A stretch of 64,000 nucleotides of DNA. Source: Dolomitihabitans soli (lineage in GTDB: Bacteria > Actinomycetota > Actinomycetes > Streptosporangiales > Streptosporangiaceae). The first letter of the stretch is position 1, and each line of letters opens with the position of its first letter. The stretch lies in the NCBI RefSeq assembly GCF_022213955.1, contig NZ_JAKNTW010000001.1, positions 558,001 to 622,000 of the forward strand. Direction: 5' to 3'. Positions 51,834 to 60,994 of the stretch are shown one piece after another. The notes under the pieces are model-generated. The model saw only the letters and a list, made by a program, of their open reading frames with translations. It was not told where the DNA came from and did not search any database. Position numbers and translations under genes: made by a program.

Positions 51834-52334
51834 TCAGCCGGTATGGTCGGCGGCGGCTCGCCTGATCTTCGCTCCGCCGTACTGGCCCGGGGGAAGGCAC
51901 ACCGGGCAGGGGCACGGGCGGGTGCCGTGGGCGTCGGGCAGGTATCTCCAGCCGGTCACCCGGTGCACGGGGCGGATGCGGTGGATCTCCTTGGCGGTGA
52001 TCGCGCGGGGGACGAAGACCTGCCAGCCGCGGGCATCCTCGGTCTCGGCGATCAGGGCTGCGGCTCGGGCGCTGGACAGCGGGAGGTGCGGTCGTCCGTA
52101 GTGGCCCACACGGACGGGTTCGTCGTCGGGCACCCGGAAGTCGACGGCGATCAGGGTGCGCGGGCCGTCGCGTCTCAGTTCGCGGGACCACTGATGGGTG
52201 AGCTGGTAGGAGGGCAGGACCGGCAGGCAGAACAGCCCTGGCAGGCCGGTGCCGTCGCGGCTGGCCGCGCGGATGCCGGCCCGTCGCACCGAGCGGGCGT
52301 TCTTCGCCGCTGTCAGATGGACGAACAGGGTCAC
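51834..52334 (-). CDS. Uncharacterised protein with HLT N-terminal motif and Cys-rich end
   Basis: A 166-residue protein from GTG 52334. It begins LFVHLTAAKNARSVRRAGIRA, a layout (His-Leu-Thr near the start, then a helix ending in G-I-R) that recalls ADP-ribosyltransferase-fold enzymes, but no catalytic set can be assigned. It continues LPVLPSYQLTHQWSRELRR, TLIAVDFRVPDDEPVRVGHY, VFVPRAITAKEIHRIRPVHR and ends with CPCPVCLPPGQYG, whose cysteines may bind metal. Similar proteins occur in actinomycetes as lone genes. The in-frame extension to 52448 is not supported by a binding site. Function unknown. Confidence 0.6.
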   Translation of the reverse strand: MTLFVHLTAAKNARSVRRAGIRAASRDGTGLPGLFCLPVLPSYQLTHQWSRELRRDGPRTLIAVDFRVPDDEPVRVGHYGRPHLPLSSARAAALIAETEDARGWQVFVPRAITAKEIHRIRPVHRVTGWRYLPDAHGTRPCPCPVCLPPGQYGGAKIRRAAADHTG

Positions 52335-53217
52335 GAAGCACCTTTCGATCTGCGCCGTTGCCCTGACCTGGTCGGCGGGGCGTCGACGCCGTACTTTCCC
52401 ACGACCGCCGAAGGGCCACCCCGGTCTCGTCGGAGTGGCCTTTGACATGCAAGAGACTCGGCGCCCGAGATGTTATCGGATGAAGACGAGCGACCAGCAC
52501 TGATCGTTGGATCGCAGGGCGAACTCGGCCTCGCCTGGCTGCGAAAGCGGGGGTGAATTCGCAAAGTCAACGGCTTCCCGGATACTCGACCACAGATCGG
52601 CGCGCCAGTGGGGCGTCCTCCGCGCCGCAGCGGAGGACTTGAGCTCCGCCGAGTCCGCTGGGTTCGCGACTTCGTTCTGTATTTCGCCGGTCATCGACTC
52701 TCCCATGGCTGTTTCGTGCGCCGCACCCCGATCACTCTTGCATGCGATGAGATGTGGTCCCTCAATAGAGGTCTCTCCTCTATGACACGAAACGGCCGAG
52801 CGCTTAGGAAGATTGTGGCGATCATACGCTAAATAATATTAGACAGCATGGGATCATGAAATAGACACAAATGTCGTGAAATGAGTAGAAGGCCCCACGC
52901 GAAGGCGGCCTCCGTTCTCGTCATCACCTTGTGGGAGCGCAAGGCGATGAATCAGACAAATTCCAACCCGTTCGTTTTGCAGCCGACCCTCGAACCCGGG
53001 GAGTCCAGGCCCGCTGACGGGCACCCGTCGGTGGATCGAGATCAGGGACGCCTGGCTCGGCGAGCGAACGATGACCGTGCCGCAACCCTTCAAGCGCCGT
53101 GCGCCGGCGAAGAGCTCCGCCTGCATCGTGGATCGTCGTATGGCGACAACTCGTCTGTCCGGTCTCACCCACGCCACGGGTTGTTCGCTGTCTGCTCGAG
53201 CCTCGATGCGGGCTTCC
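52335..53217. other. AT-richer gene-poor region
   Basis: Nearly 900 bases with markedly lower GC than the flanks, especially 52800-52880 (taaataatattagac). A 77-residue minus-strand frame at 52473-52706 is the only candidate gene, without recognisable motifs or a good start. The remaining frames look noncoding. The base composition suggests transferred or decayed DNA. Confidence 0.5.
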
Positions 53218-53934
53218 TCAAATGTTCAGGCGGGCGGCGATGCCGTCGAGGAGGCAGTTGAGGCCGAGGTCGAACTGCCATTGCCTGTCGTCCTTGCGGG
53301 TGGCGGTGCGCAGGTAGTGCTGGTAGGTGGGGTAATGGCCGGTGCGCATGTGCCAGGCCATGAGGGGGGCGAGCTCGGTGCGCAGTTCGTCGCCGCTGGA
53401 CAGGCTCTGCTCGCTCATGAACGCATCGACGGCGCTGTCGTAACTCATGGCGCCCTGCACGTAGGCGTCCACGCCACGGAAGATGCCCATCATCATGTCG
53501 GGGTCCAGGCCAAGGCCGTCGAGCGCCATCAGGGACTGCTCGGCCACGGCCATTCGGCTGGGCGTCAGGGCGAGCTTGGTCAGCGGTGGGAGCTGAGCCA
53601 GCCACCGGTGCTCCAGCATCAGCTCGCGGGTGCCCACGGCCAGGGCGTGCAGGCTCTCCCGCCAGCCGAGACCGCCGGGCAGGCGCATGCCTGCGTAGAC
53701 GTGGTCGACCATGAGTTCCAGCAGGTCGTCCTTGCCTGACACGTAGCGGTAGGGCGCCATGGGAGCGACGCCCAGTTCTGTGGCCAGGCGGCGCATGGTG
53801 ATGGCCTCCAGGCCCTCGGCGTCGGCGACCGCAACGGCGGCCATGGCGATGCGCTGGGGAGACAACCTCTGGCGGGGGGCCGGTGCGGGCCGTTCCAGCC
53901 GCTCCCACAGCGGTGCGCTCTTGTCGGTGGCCAT
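53218..53934 (-). CDS. TetR family regulator of the FMN reductase/exporter cassette
   Basis: A 238-residue repressor with N-terminal helix-turn-helix (about residues 40-68: MRRLATELGVAPMAPYRYVS) and a C-terminal domain of the TetR_C_1 kind (ELMVDHVYAGMRLP, MMMGIFRGVDAYVQGAMSYD) found in tetracycline-repressor relatives. It is divergent from a flavin reductase and a 14-helix exporter; the 111-base gap contains three copies of tacaacgtac, two forming a long palindrome. So it probably represses the cassette and itself until a drug-like ligand appears. ATG 53934 is used since it lies before the conserved helix. Confidence 0.92.
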   Translation of the reverse strand: MATDKSAPLWERLERPAPAPRQRLSPQRIAMAAVAVADAEGLEAITMRRLATELGVAPMAPYRYVSGKDDLLELMVDHVYAGMRLPGGLGWRESLHALAVGTRELMLEHRWLAQLPPLTKLALTPSRMAVAEQSLMALDGLGLDPDMMMGIFRGVDAYVQGAMSYDSAVDAFMSEQSLSSGDELRTELAPLMAWHMRTGHYPTYQHYLRTATRKDDRQWQFDLGLNCLLDGIAARLNI

Positions 53935-53963
53935 GCCGTCGTCCTCTTCTCCTCGCCTGCCGA

Positions 53964-54011
53964 TACAACGTACCGATAGTAGACAACGTACACACACATG
54001 TGTACGTTGTA
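53964..54011. promoter_or_regulatory. TetR-type operator with three tacaacgtac sites
   Basis: tacaacgtac occurs at 53964-53973, near-identically (gacaacgtac) at 53982-53991 and inverted at 54002-54011. The last two form a perfect 11-bp inverted repeat (53983-53993 and 54000-54010) about a 6-bp centre. It lies in the gap between the divergent TetR and reductase genes. Confidence 0.8.
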
Positions 54012-54045
54012 TTTCACTCAATACAGTGTACGCGAAGGAAGATGA

Positions 54046-54636
54046 GTGCTCAAGATCGCCGTCATTCTCGGCAGCATCCGTGAGGGACGCTTCGGCCCCG
54101 CCGTGGCGAACTGGCTGCTGGACCACCTCCATCAGCGCGACGACATGAGCGCCGACCTGATCGACTTGGTCGAGACCCCGCTGCCGACCGTCTTGCCGGT
54201 GCTCGGCCGGCCACCGGCCTCTCAAGAGGACAGGGATCTGCTGGCGGCCGTCTCGCCGCGCCTGGCGTCGGCCGACGCCTTCGTCATCGTGACGCCCGAG
54301 TACAACCACAGTTTCCCGGCCGCGCTGAAGAACGCCATTGACTGGCACGGCGTCGAATGGCAGGCCAAGCCCGTCGCGTTCGTCTCCTACGGCGCCTTCT
54401 CCGCCGGGCTGCGCGCGGTCGAGCAGCTCCGGCTCGTCCTGGCCGAGCTGCACGCCGTCACCCTGCGTGACAGCGTCGGCCTGCAGAATCCGTGGGCGCA
54501 GTTCGACGGCGACGGCAAGGCCCTCGACCCGGCCGCCGATGCCGCCGCCAAGGTCATGCTGGACCGGCTCGCCTGGTGGGCGCACGCGCTGCGCGAGGCC
54601 AGGACCGCCCGCCCCTACACGTCTGAGGCGTCATGA
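54046..54636 (+). CDS. NAD(P)H-dependent FMN reductase
   Basis: A 196-residue flavodoxin-like NADPH-dependent FMN reductase. The FMN phosphate loop is GSIREGRFGPAV (residues 9-20), and the conserved VTPEYNHSFPAALKNAIDW segment (about 82-100) binds the isoalloxazine ring. Such enzymes reduce quinones, nitro compounds, azo dyes or free FMN. GTG start 54046 behind AAGGAAG. The stop overlaps the ATG of the exporter gene, so the two are co-translated; the pair plus the TetR operator suggests detoxification of a redox-active compound. Confidence 0.93.
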   Translation: MLKIAVILGSIREGRFGPAVANWLLDHLHQRDDMSADLIDLVETPLPTVLPVLGRPPASQEDRDLLAAVSPRLASADAFVIVTPEYNHSFPAALKNAIDWHGVEWQAKPVAFVSYGAFSAGLRAVEQLRLVLAELHAVTLRDSVGLQNPWAQFDGDGKALDPAADAAAKVMLDRLAWWAHALREARTARPYTSEAS

Positions 54637-56126
54637 CACGCCTGGGCATCTTCGGGCTGCTGACCGGCATGTTCCTGGCCATGCTCGACGGTCTGATCGT
54701 GGGCACCGCGCTGCCCACGATCGCCGGCGACCTCGGTGGCCTGGACCAGCTGCCGGGGGTGGTGACCGCGTACATGCTGGCAGCTGCGGCGACCACCCCG
54801 ATCTGGGGCAAGCTCGGCGACCTTCTCGGCCGAAAGGCCACCTTCGTCTGCTCCATCTCGCTGTTCCTGGCCGGATCCGCGCTGTGCGGCCTGGCCCAGA
54901 CCATGCCGCAGCTCATCGCTTTCCGCGCCGTGCAGGGGCTCGGCGCGGGCGGGCTCATGGTCGGCGCGCTGGCCATCATCGGCGTGCTGGTCCCACCCCG
55001 CGACAGCGGCCGGCTGCAGTCGATGATCGGCGCCATCATGCCCGTCGCCTACGTCGGCGGGCCGCTGCTGGGCGGGCTGCTCACCGACCACCTCAGCTGG
55101 CGCTGGACCTTCTACGTCAATCTGCCCATCGGTGCTCTCGCCCTGCTTCTCATCGCCACCCGGATCCACCTGCCACCCACGGAACGAGGCCGGCCGCGCA
55201 TCGATTACACCGGAGCCGCGCTGCTGACCGTCGCCATCGTGGCCCTGACCCTGCTGGCGGGCGGCACCCCCTGGCCCTGGGCGCTCGGCGCGATCGGCGC
55301 GTTCGCCCTGGCCGCGTTCGTGGCCGTCGAACTCCGCACCGCCGAGCCGATCATCCCGCCCCGGCTGTTCGCCGACCGGAACTTCACCCTCGCCCAGATC
55401 CTGAGCTTCCTGGTCGGCGCGGTGATGCTCACCGTCACCAACTACCTGCCGCAGTACCTGCAGCTCGTGCAGGGCTCCTCCCCGGCGGCCAGCGGCATGC
55501 TGCTGCTCCCACTGATGTTCGGCATGCTCGGCGCCCAGCTGCTCACCGGCCGCCTCATCAGCGCAAACGGCCGCTACCGCAGCTACCCGATCCTCGGCGC
55601 GGCCCTCATGGCCGGCGGCGCGCTGGCACTGTTCCCACTCGACGGAGACACCCCCGCTGCGCTCGCCTCGGCCCTGACCCTCCCCATCGGAGCAGGCCTG
55701 GGCCTGGTGCTGCAGAGCACCACCCTGATCACCATGAACAGCGCCGACCCGCGCGACATGGGCGCGGCCAGCGGCACCCTCACGCTGCTGCGCACCGTCG
55801 GCGGCTCGCTCGGCATCGCCCTGCTGGGCACCCTGTATGCCGCCCAGGTACGCGGCGACCTGGCCGCCGACCTGGGACCGGCCGCCGCCGACCGACTGAC
55901 CACGCAAGGCGACCTCACCCCCGCCCTGCTGCCCGACCTGCCCGCCCAGGTGGCCGACGCGGTCCGGCTGGCCGTCACCGGAGGCCTGCACGTCATCCTC
56001 ATCGGCGCCGCCGCACTGTCCGTCGCCGCCTTCACCATCGCCTGGCTGATCCGCGAAACCCCGCTGCGCACCGGCCCCGCCGACGACCCCGACGCACCCG
56101 CCCCTGCCGCAACCCGTGATAGATAG
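54633..56126 (+). CDS. MFS transporter, DHA2/EmrB-QacA type (14 TM)
   Basis: A 497-residue exporter. The DHA2 marks are visible: MLDGLIVGTALPTIAGDLGG near residue 20, WGKLGDLLGRKATF (motif A) near 55, and GAIMPVAYVGGPLLGGLLTD (motif C) near 132. About fourteen hydrophobic segments are spread through the protein. It follows the reductase with an ATGA overlap and is followed by a YCII-like gene, so the three probably form one drug-response operon under the TetR protein. The substrate is unknown. Confidence 0.93.
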   Translation: MTRLGIFGLLTGMFLAMLDGLIVGTALPTIAGDLGGLDQLPGVVTAYMLAAAATTPIWGKLGDLLGRKATFVCSISLFLAGSALCGLAQTMPQLIAFRAVQGLGAGGLMVGALAIIGVLVPPRDSGRLQSMIGAIMPVAYVGGPLLGGLLTDHLSWRWTFYVNLPIGALALLLIATRIHLPPTERGRPRIDYTGAALLTVAIVALTLLAGGTPWPWALGAIGAFALAAFVAVELRTAEPIIPPRLFADRNFTLAQILSFLVGAVMLTVTNYLPQYLQLVQGSSPAASGMLLLPLMFGMLGAQLLTGRLISANGRYRSYPILGAALMAGGALALFPLDGDTPAALASALTLPIGAGLGLVLQSTTLITMNSADPRDMGAASGTLTLLRTVGGSLGIALLGTLYAAQVRGDLAADLGPAAADRLTTQGDLTPALLPDLPAQVADAVRLAVTGGLHVILIGAAALSVAAFTIAWLIRETPLRTGPADDPDAPAPAATRDR

Positions 56127-56133
56127 GCTCGAC

Positions 56134-56679
56134 ATGCAATTCTTCTGTTACCACCGTGACCGGCCCGGTTCCGCGGCACTGCGCGAGAAGCTGGTGGAGG
56201 AGCACTGGTCCTACATGGACCGCTACGCGGCGCAGCTGATCGCCCGCGGCCCGACCCTCGACGGCGACACGGCCACCGGCAGCGTGCATATCGTCGACCT
56301 GCCGGACCTGGCCGCCGCGCGGGCGTTCGCCTTCGACGAGCCCAACTTTCAGGCCGGCGTGTACCGGGACGTGATGCTGCGCCGGTGGCGCAACGTGCTG
56401 GGGCGCACCATGTGGGACTTTCCCGGTGGCCGCGAAGGCGGCAACCGCTATCTGGTTCTGGGCCTCGGCACGGGCCAGGCCGCCGACCTCGTTCCACCGT
56501 CCCACCGGCGGGACGACTTGATCGCCTACGGGCCGCTGTTGTCCGACGACGGCGTCACCTGGCTGGGCACGGCAGCCCTGATCCGGGCGACGGATCGGGA
56601 CACGGCCCGCACAGTCCTGGCCCCGGACCGGTATGCCGGTATCGAAGTTCACGATTGGGAGTTCGGCGGACGACGATGA
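56134..56679 (+). CDS. YCII-like (dimeric alpha-beta barrel) protein
   Basis: A 181-residue protein. The first 100 residues (MQFFCYHRDRPGSAALREKL, EEHWSYMDRYAAQLIARGPT, DLPDLAAARAFAFDEPNFQA) are a YCII domain, with a His and an Asp that may be catalytic in the family; the last 80 residues are a second, weakly similar domain. YCII proteins act as small enzymes or sensors with poorly known chemistry. I prefer ATG 56134; GTG 56116 overlaps the exporter stop and adds six residues. It is the third gene of the TetR-linked cassette. Confidence 0.8.
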   Translation: MQFFCYHRDRPGSAALREKLVEEHWSYMDRYAAQLIARGPTLDGDTATGSVHIVDLPDLAAARAFAFDEPNFQAGVYRDVMLRRWRNVLGRTMWDFPGGREGGNRYLVLGLGTGQAADLVPPSHRRDDLIAYGPLLSDDGVTWLGTAALIRATDRDTARTVLAPDRYAGIEVHDWEFGGRR

Positions 56680-57223
56680 TCAGCATGCGGTCATCACTGG
56701 CAGCGGCACCACATCGCTGCCCCGCCTGACCGCACGCACAAGGACAGCGGCGCGAGCCGATCCCTACCCAGCTAACCGCGGCGACTGCGGTCCACATCGC
56801 TGCCACATCGAGGTCTGCGCCTTCGTGGTCGACCAGGTCGAGTTGGTCGACCAGCACGCGGCCGGCCTTGGCCACCAGCTTGGAGGCCCGCTCCGGCCGG
56901 GGCAGCATCCGCAGGCATAGCCCGCACGGTAGGGCCATATCGGCCGGGATCAACTCATAGTGATCGACGCGTTACAAGTGAGGATGTTTCACCCGTGAGG
57001 GCGTCTTGATCGTTCTCAGCGCCAACGGCTGTCCGCCGGTTCCTCACCCCCGTTGTTCTTTCACCTTTTCCGATCTCGGTGTTCGGTCATGGTGAGTGAC
57101 ACCGGTCGGACCCACGCTGATGCCGGGGCCGGTACGGCCCGCCGCTCCGTGCGGGTCGGCCCCCGGCGTACACTCACGGGCGCACCGTCGAGCGATGGCG
57201 AACCCGAGAGGCGGACACCGTCC
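56680..57223. other. Gene-poor gap after the exporter cassette
   Basis: About 540 bases with no convincing gene. A minus-strand frame at 56780-56950 (VDQLDLVDHEGADL) has some coding look but no start or known relative. The downstream part may be the 5' extension of the membrane protein gene. Confidence 0.4.
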
Positions 57224-57769
57224 GTGCATGACTACGACGACCCGGCCTGGGGGCCGCTTCCCGTCCGCCCGGCGGCACTGCGCTGGCTGCTGCTTCTCCC
57301 CCTGACCCTGGTGTTCCTGCCGCTGTGGTGGGTGATGTGGGTCTTCCTCGCGATCTGCCTCTACTGCGTAGCGCCGGTGGTCGAGCTGATCGTCTACATG
57401 GTGCCGCGTGCCGAGAACGGCGCGATACGAATGCTGGACGCCACGTTGGGCCGGATACCGTTCGTCCCGCTCTGGTGCGTGACCCCGGTGGCGCTGGTGC
57501 GGGAGGGCGACACGGTGTACTACCAAGCGCGCGTGGACCGGCGCATCGAGAAGCAGACCCGGCGCGTGGAGACCTCCCGGTACCGTCGCGAGTACCACCG
57601 CGACCTGGAACTCGGAGCACACTACTTCCGGGGCGCCGGCGCCGGTTACACCCTGCGCGTCGCCTCGGAGCAGGGCTGGAACCTCCGTCCGGTGCTGCGC
57701 TCGCACCCCCGGCGTCGGCTCCGGCTGCGTCACAACGGTCGGCCACGGCCGGACTTCAGAGCAGGATGA
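57224..57769 (+). CDS. Small two-helix membrane protein of unknown function
   Basis: A 181-residue protein (GTG 57224; ATG 57089 would add an Arg/Thr-rich 45-residue head). It has two close hydrophobic segments (LLLLPLTLVFLPLWWVMWVF and LAICLYCVAPVVELIVYMVP, residues about 22-65) then a basic, Tyr-rich soluble part with RRIEKQTRRVETSRYRREY. The layout is of a membrane-anchored protein with a cytoplasmic domain. I do not recognise the family. It is isolated between the exporter cassette and a transposase remnant. Confidence 0.6.
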   Translation: MHDYDDPAWGPLPVRPAALRWLLLLPLTLVFLPLWWVMWVFLAICLYCVAPVVELIVYMVPRAENGAIRMLDATLGRIPFVPLWCVTPVALVREGDTVYYQARVDRRIEKQTRRVETSRYRREYHRDLELGAHYFRGAGAGYTLRVASEQGWNLRPVLRSHPRRRLRLRHNGRPRPDFRAG

Positions 57770-57937
57770 CGTGCTCACCTTCACCGATCGGCTCTCTACG
57801 GCTGCCTGACCGCCCGGGCGGACGCGCTGTTCGAGCTGACCGACGCGCTGCTGTGCGCCGACGGACCGGTGAAGTCGCTGGTCGACCTGACATTGACCGC
57901 CGAGCACCGGCGTGACAAGGGCAGCGCAGCACGGTAG
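57770..57937 (+). pseudogene. Transposase N-terminal remnant (NF041680-like)
   Basis: 57797-57937 encodes YGCLTARADALFELTDALLC then ADGPVKSLVDLTLTAEHRR, the opening of a transposase common in Streptomyces. The preceding VLTFTDRLS (GTG 57770) matches its start but in another frame, so a few bases are missing, and the frame stops after 47 codons. It is too short to function. Confidence 0.7.
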
Positions 57938-58022
57938 AACAGCAACTCGAACCCCGGACCACCTGAAAATCGTTCGCGGAACCCGGCTGGCGGCGCACAC
58001 ACTGGGCGGTGTGGAAAGAACC

Positions 58023-59216
58023 GTGACCGCCCTGGTCACCTGTGGCGACGAGGATATCGGCGTCGTCGGCCCGTTCCCGGTTGCGGTCCCATGGTGGGCG
58101 ATGGTCGAGCCGGTGGTCGAGTATCTCGAAGCCGTGCTGGGCGGGCCCGTCGTGGTCCTGCGCCTGGTGGGCGTCGAAGGCGGCGACCCGCCGCGCGGCG
58201 GGCACGTCACCTATCACGCCGAGTTCCTCGGCGATCCCCGACGAGCTGCGTCGCGTGCCTGTAAGACGCCTTCCCCGAGCGTCCCGGCTGACCTGCTGGA
58301 CATCCAGGTAGGGCGCTCGCCGTGGGCCACGCCCCACGGCGTACGAGAGGCCCTGGCCTGGGCAGATGACGCACTCCGCGCCGTCGGACGACCCGCGCTC
58401 GGCCCGTCCCGGCAGGTCAAGACGTGGAACCTCGCCGGGCTGTTTCGCATCCCGGCGCTCGGCGGCCCGGTCTGGTTGAAGATCACGCCGGAGTTCGCCG
58501 CCGACGAAGGCAGCGTGATGGCGGCGTTCGCCGAGGCCGACCCGGAGATCGTGCCGACCGTGGTCGCCGCCGACCCGGCCGGCCACCGGGTCCTGCTCGA
58601 TCACGTGCCGGGCGAGGACTGCTGGAATGCCTCACCCGATGTCATCCGTACGACCATCACCCGCTTCGTCGCCGCCCAGGCGGCGGCCACCCCTCCCGCA
58701 CGACTGCCCCGCCGTACGCCGGAGGGCTTGGCCGAGCGCGTCGGCGAGGTGATCGACCGAACGGACCTCACGCCTGAGGAACGAGAGCAAGCCCGGCGGC
58801 TCGTCCACGCCCTGCCCGGTCTGGTCGCGGAACTCAACGCGTGCGGGTTACCCGAGACCGTGGTGCACGGCGACTTCCACATGGGCAACTGGCGCTCGAA
58901 CGGCGGGACCGCGGTCGTCCTTGACTTCGCCGACGCGCACGTCGGCCATCCCGTCCTGGACGGCCTGCGCACCCGGATGTTCATGTCCGAGGCCGACTGG
59001 CACCTGCCGACCACGGCCTGGATCGACGCATGGCACAAGCACGCGCCCGGCTCAAATCCGGCCCGAGCCCTCGAACTTGCAGAGCCCTATCAGCACCTGT
59101 TCTACGCGGTTCGCTACCAGGAGTTCCTCGACGGCATCGAGCCCAGCGAGCACGTCTACCACGACGGCGATCCTGCCGGCGAACTCCGAGAAGCCCTCCG
59201 CGCTGTGCGTCCGTGA
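58023..59216 (+). CDS. Aminoglycoside phosphotransferase-like protein
   Basis: A 397-residue protein with a kinase-like fold. The catalytic loop VVHGDFHMGNW (Asp near residue 283) and the downstream metal site LDFADAHVGHP are both intact, and the N-lobe is represented by WLKITPEFAADEGSVMAAFA. The first 100 residues form an extra domain (FPVAVPWWAMVEPVVEYLEA) found in a group of actinobacterial members. The real substrate may be a small alcohol or amine rather than an antibiotic. GTG 58023 is used, with GGAAAG upstream, because the longer frame runs into the transposase remnant. Confidence 0.8.
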   Translation: MTALVTCGDEDIGVVGPFPVAVPWWAMVEPVVEYLEAVLGGPVVVLRLVGVEGGDPPRGGHVTYHAEFLGDPRRAASRACKTPSPSVPADLLDIQVGRSPWATPHGVREALAWADDALRAVGRPALGPSRQVKTWNLAGLFRIPALGGPVWLKITPEFAADEGSVMAAFAEADPEIVPTVVAADPAGHRVLLDHVPGEDCWNASPDVIRTTITRFVAAQAAATPPARLPRRTPEGLAERVGEVIDRTDLTPEEREQARRLVHALPGLVAELNACGLPETVVHGDFHMGNWRSNGGTAVVLDFADAHVGHPVLDGLRTRMFMSEADWHLPTTAWIDAWHKHAPGSNPARALELAEPYQHLFYAVRYQEFLDGIEPSEHVYHDGDPAGELREALRAVRP

Positions 59217-59362
59217 ACGGTGTGAGCACGGTCGTCCTGCCCCTGGCCACCCTTACCCAGACGAGGTCTTGCTCCACTGCAGGATGTTGTTCCAGAGCCG
59301 GTAGGGCACGGTGCCCTCGGGGTGCCACGGTGCACTTCATGCCGTCGGGGGAGGAGCGCATG

Positions 59363-59413
59363 CGAAAGGCCGTCGAGCGTGCCCTCGGCGGAGGGACGGT
59401 CGACGGCCTTTCG
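59363..59413. terminator. Bidirectional terminator between aph-like gene and glnA1
   Basis: cgaaaggccgtcga (59363-59376) and tcgacggcctttcg (59400-59413) form a 14-bp stem around a 23-base loop with an inner small hairpin. It stands between convergent genes and can stop transcripts from both sides. Confidence 0.8.
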
Positions 59414-59479
59414 TGGGACGTCTGAGTATCCTGGCGGATCTACCGCGAACGGGTCTCCCCAGGTCAGAAGCTCAGTGGC

Positions 59480-60904
59480 TCAGACGTCGTAGTAGAGCTC
59501 GAACTCGTGCGGGTGCGGGCGGAGGCGGATCGGGTCGACCTCGTTCTCGCGCTTGTAGGCGATCCAGGTCTCGATCAGGTCGGAGGTGAACACGCCGCCT
59601 TCGAGGAGGTAGTCGTGGTCGGCCTCAAGGGCGTCGAGGACCTCGGTCAGTGAGCCGGGGACCTGCGGGACCTGGCGGGCCTCCTCGGGGGGAAGCTCGT
59701 AGAGGTCCTTGTCGACCGGCTCCGGCGGCTCGATCTTGTTGCGGATGCCGTCGAGCCCGGCCATCAGCATGGCGGCGAAGGCGAAGTACGGGTTGCAGGA
59801 CGGGTCCGGCACGCGGAACTCGACTCGCTTGGCCTTCGGGTTGGAGCCCGTGATCGGGATCCGGATACAGGCCGAGCGGTTGCGCTGGGAGTAGACCAGG
59901 TTGACCGGGGCCTCGTAGCCGGGGACCAGGCGGTGATAGGAGTTCACCGTCGGGTTGGTGAAGGCGAGCAGCGAGGGGGCGTGCTTGAGCAGGCCGCCGA
60001 TGTAGTAGCGGGCCGTGTCGGACAGGCCCGCGTAGCCGACCTCGTCGTAGAAGAGCGGCGCGCCGTCCTTCCAGAGCGACTGGTGGCAGTGCATGCCGGA
60101 GCCGTTGTCACCGAAGATCGGCTTGGGCATGAAGGTGACCGTGTGGCCGTACTCCAGCGCCGTGCTCTTGATGACGTACTTGTAGAGCATCAGGTTGTCG
60201 GCCGTCTTCAGCAGCGTGCCGAACCTGAAGTCGATCTCGGCCTGGCCCGCCGTGCCGACCTCGTGGTGCTGCATCTCGACGTCGATGCCGACCTCGATGA
60301 GCTTGCGCACCATCTCCGAGCGGAGGTCGGTGAAGTGGTCCATCGGCGGGACCGGGAAGTAGCCGCCCTTGTAGCGGGGCTTGTAACCGAGGTTGCCGCC
60401 CTCGGTGGCCTTGCCCGTGTTCCAGGCGCCCTCGATCGAGTCGATGTAGTAGTAGCCGGAGTTGGCGTTGGTCTCGAAGCGCACATCGTCGAAGATGTAG
60501 AACTCGGCCTCGGGCCCGAAGTAGACGGTGTCCGCGATGCCGGTGCCCTTGAGGTACTCCTCCGCCTTGCGGGCGATGTTGCGCGGATCGCGGCTGTACG
60601 CCTCGCCGGTGAGCGGGTCGTGCACGAAGAAGTTGATGTTGAGCGTCTTGTGCTGGCGGAACGGGTCCAGCACGGCGCTCGTCGGGTCGGGCAGCAGCAA
60701 CATGTCCGACTCGTGGATGGCCTGGAAACCGCGGATCGAAGATCCGTCGAACATCAGGCCGTCGGTGAACACGCTGGCGCCGAAGTTCTCGACCGGGAAC
60801 GTGAAGTGGTGAGTCGTCCCCGGCAGGTCGGTGAACCTGACATCGACGAACTGCACCCCTTCGTCCCTGATGAACTTCAGGACGTCGTCGGCGGAGTTAA
60901 ACAC
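59480..60904 (-). CDS. glnA: Glutamine synthetase type I (GlnA1)
   Basis: A 474-residue glutamine synthetase, the usual length, forming the dodecamer that makes glutamine from glutamate, ammonia and ATP. Motifs: [39 protein letters not shown] and the [15 protein letters not shown] end. The adenylylation site DLYELPPEE has Tyr402, the target of GlnE, whose gene is in this window. GTG 60904 is chosen, behind GGGAGG; the frame extends further upstream without reason. A complete GlnR box lies 53 bases upstream, so nitrogen-dependent control is expected. Confidence 0.97.
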   Translation of the reverse strand: MFNSADDVLKFIRDEGVQFVDVRFTDLPGTTHHFTFPVENFGASVFTDGLMFDGSSIRGFQAIHESDMLLLPDPTSAVLDPFRQHKTLNINFFVHDPLTGEAYSRDPRNIARKAEEYLKGTGIADTVYFGPEAEFYIFDDVRFETNANSGYYYIDSIEGAWNTGKATEGGNLGYKPRYKGGYFPVPPMDHFTDLRSEMVRKLIEVGIDVEMQHHEVGTAGQAEIDFRFGTLLKTADNLMLYKYVIKSTALEYGHTVTFMPKPIFGDNGSGMHCHQSLWKDGAPLFYDEVGYAGLSDTARYYIGGLLKHAPSLLAFTNPTVNSYHRLVPGYEAPVNLVYSQRNRSACIRIPITGSNPKAKRVEFRVPDPSCNPYFAFAAMLMAGLDGIRNKIEPPEPVDKDLYELPPEEARQVPQVPGSLTEVLDALEADHDYLLEGGVFTSDLIETWIAYKRENEVDPIRLRPHPHEFELYYDV

Positions 60905-60956
60905 TCTCGAACCTCCCAGGGGCCACGGCTTACTAGAGCGACCGTAGGGCTGTGCC

Positions 60957-60994
60957 GTTTCCGCGCCGTGTCTCGTTTGTTTCACGCATGTTAA
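60957..60994 (-). promoter_or_regulatory. Full GlnR box upstream of glnA1
   Basis: Read on the minus strand: ttaac-(6)-gaaac-(6)-gacac-(6)-gaaac, four elements with exact six-base gaps, matching the known pattern gTnAC-n6-GaAAc repeated twice. It starts 53 bases before the GTG of glnA1 and overlaps the stop codon of the upstream gene. Confidence 0.8.
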
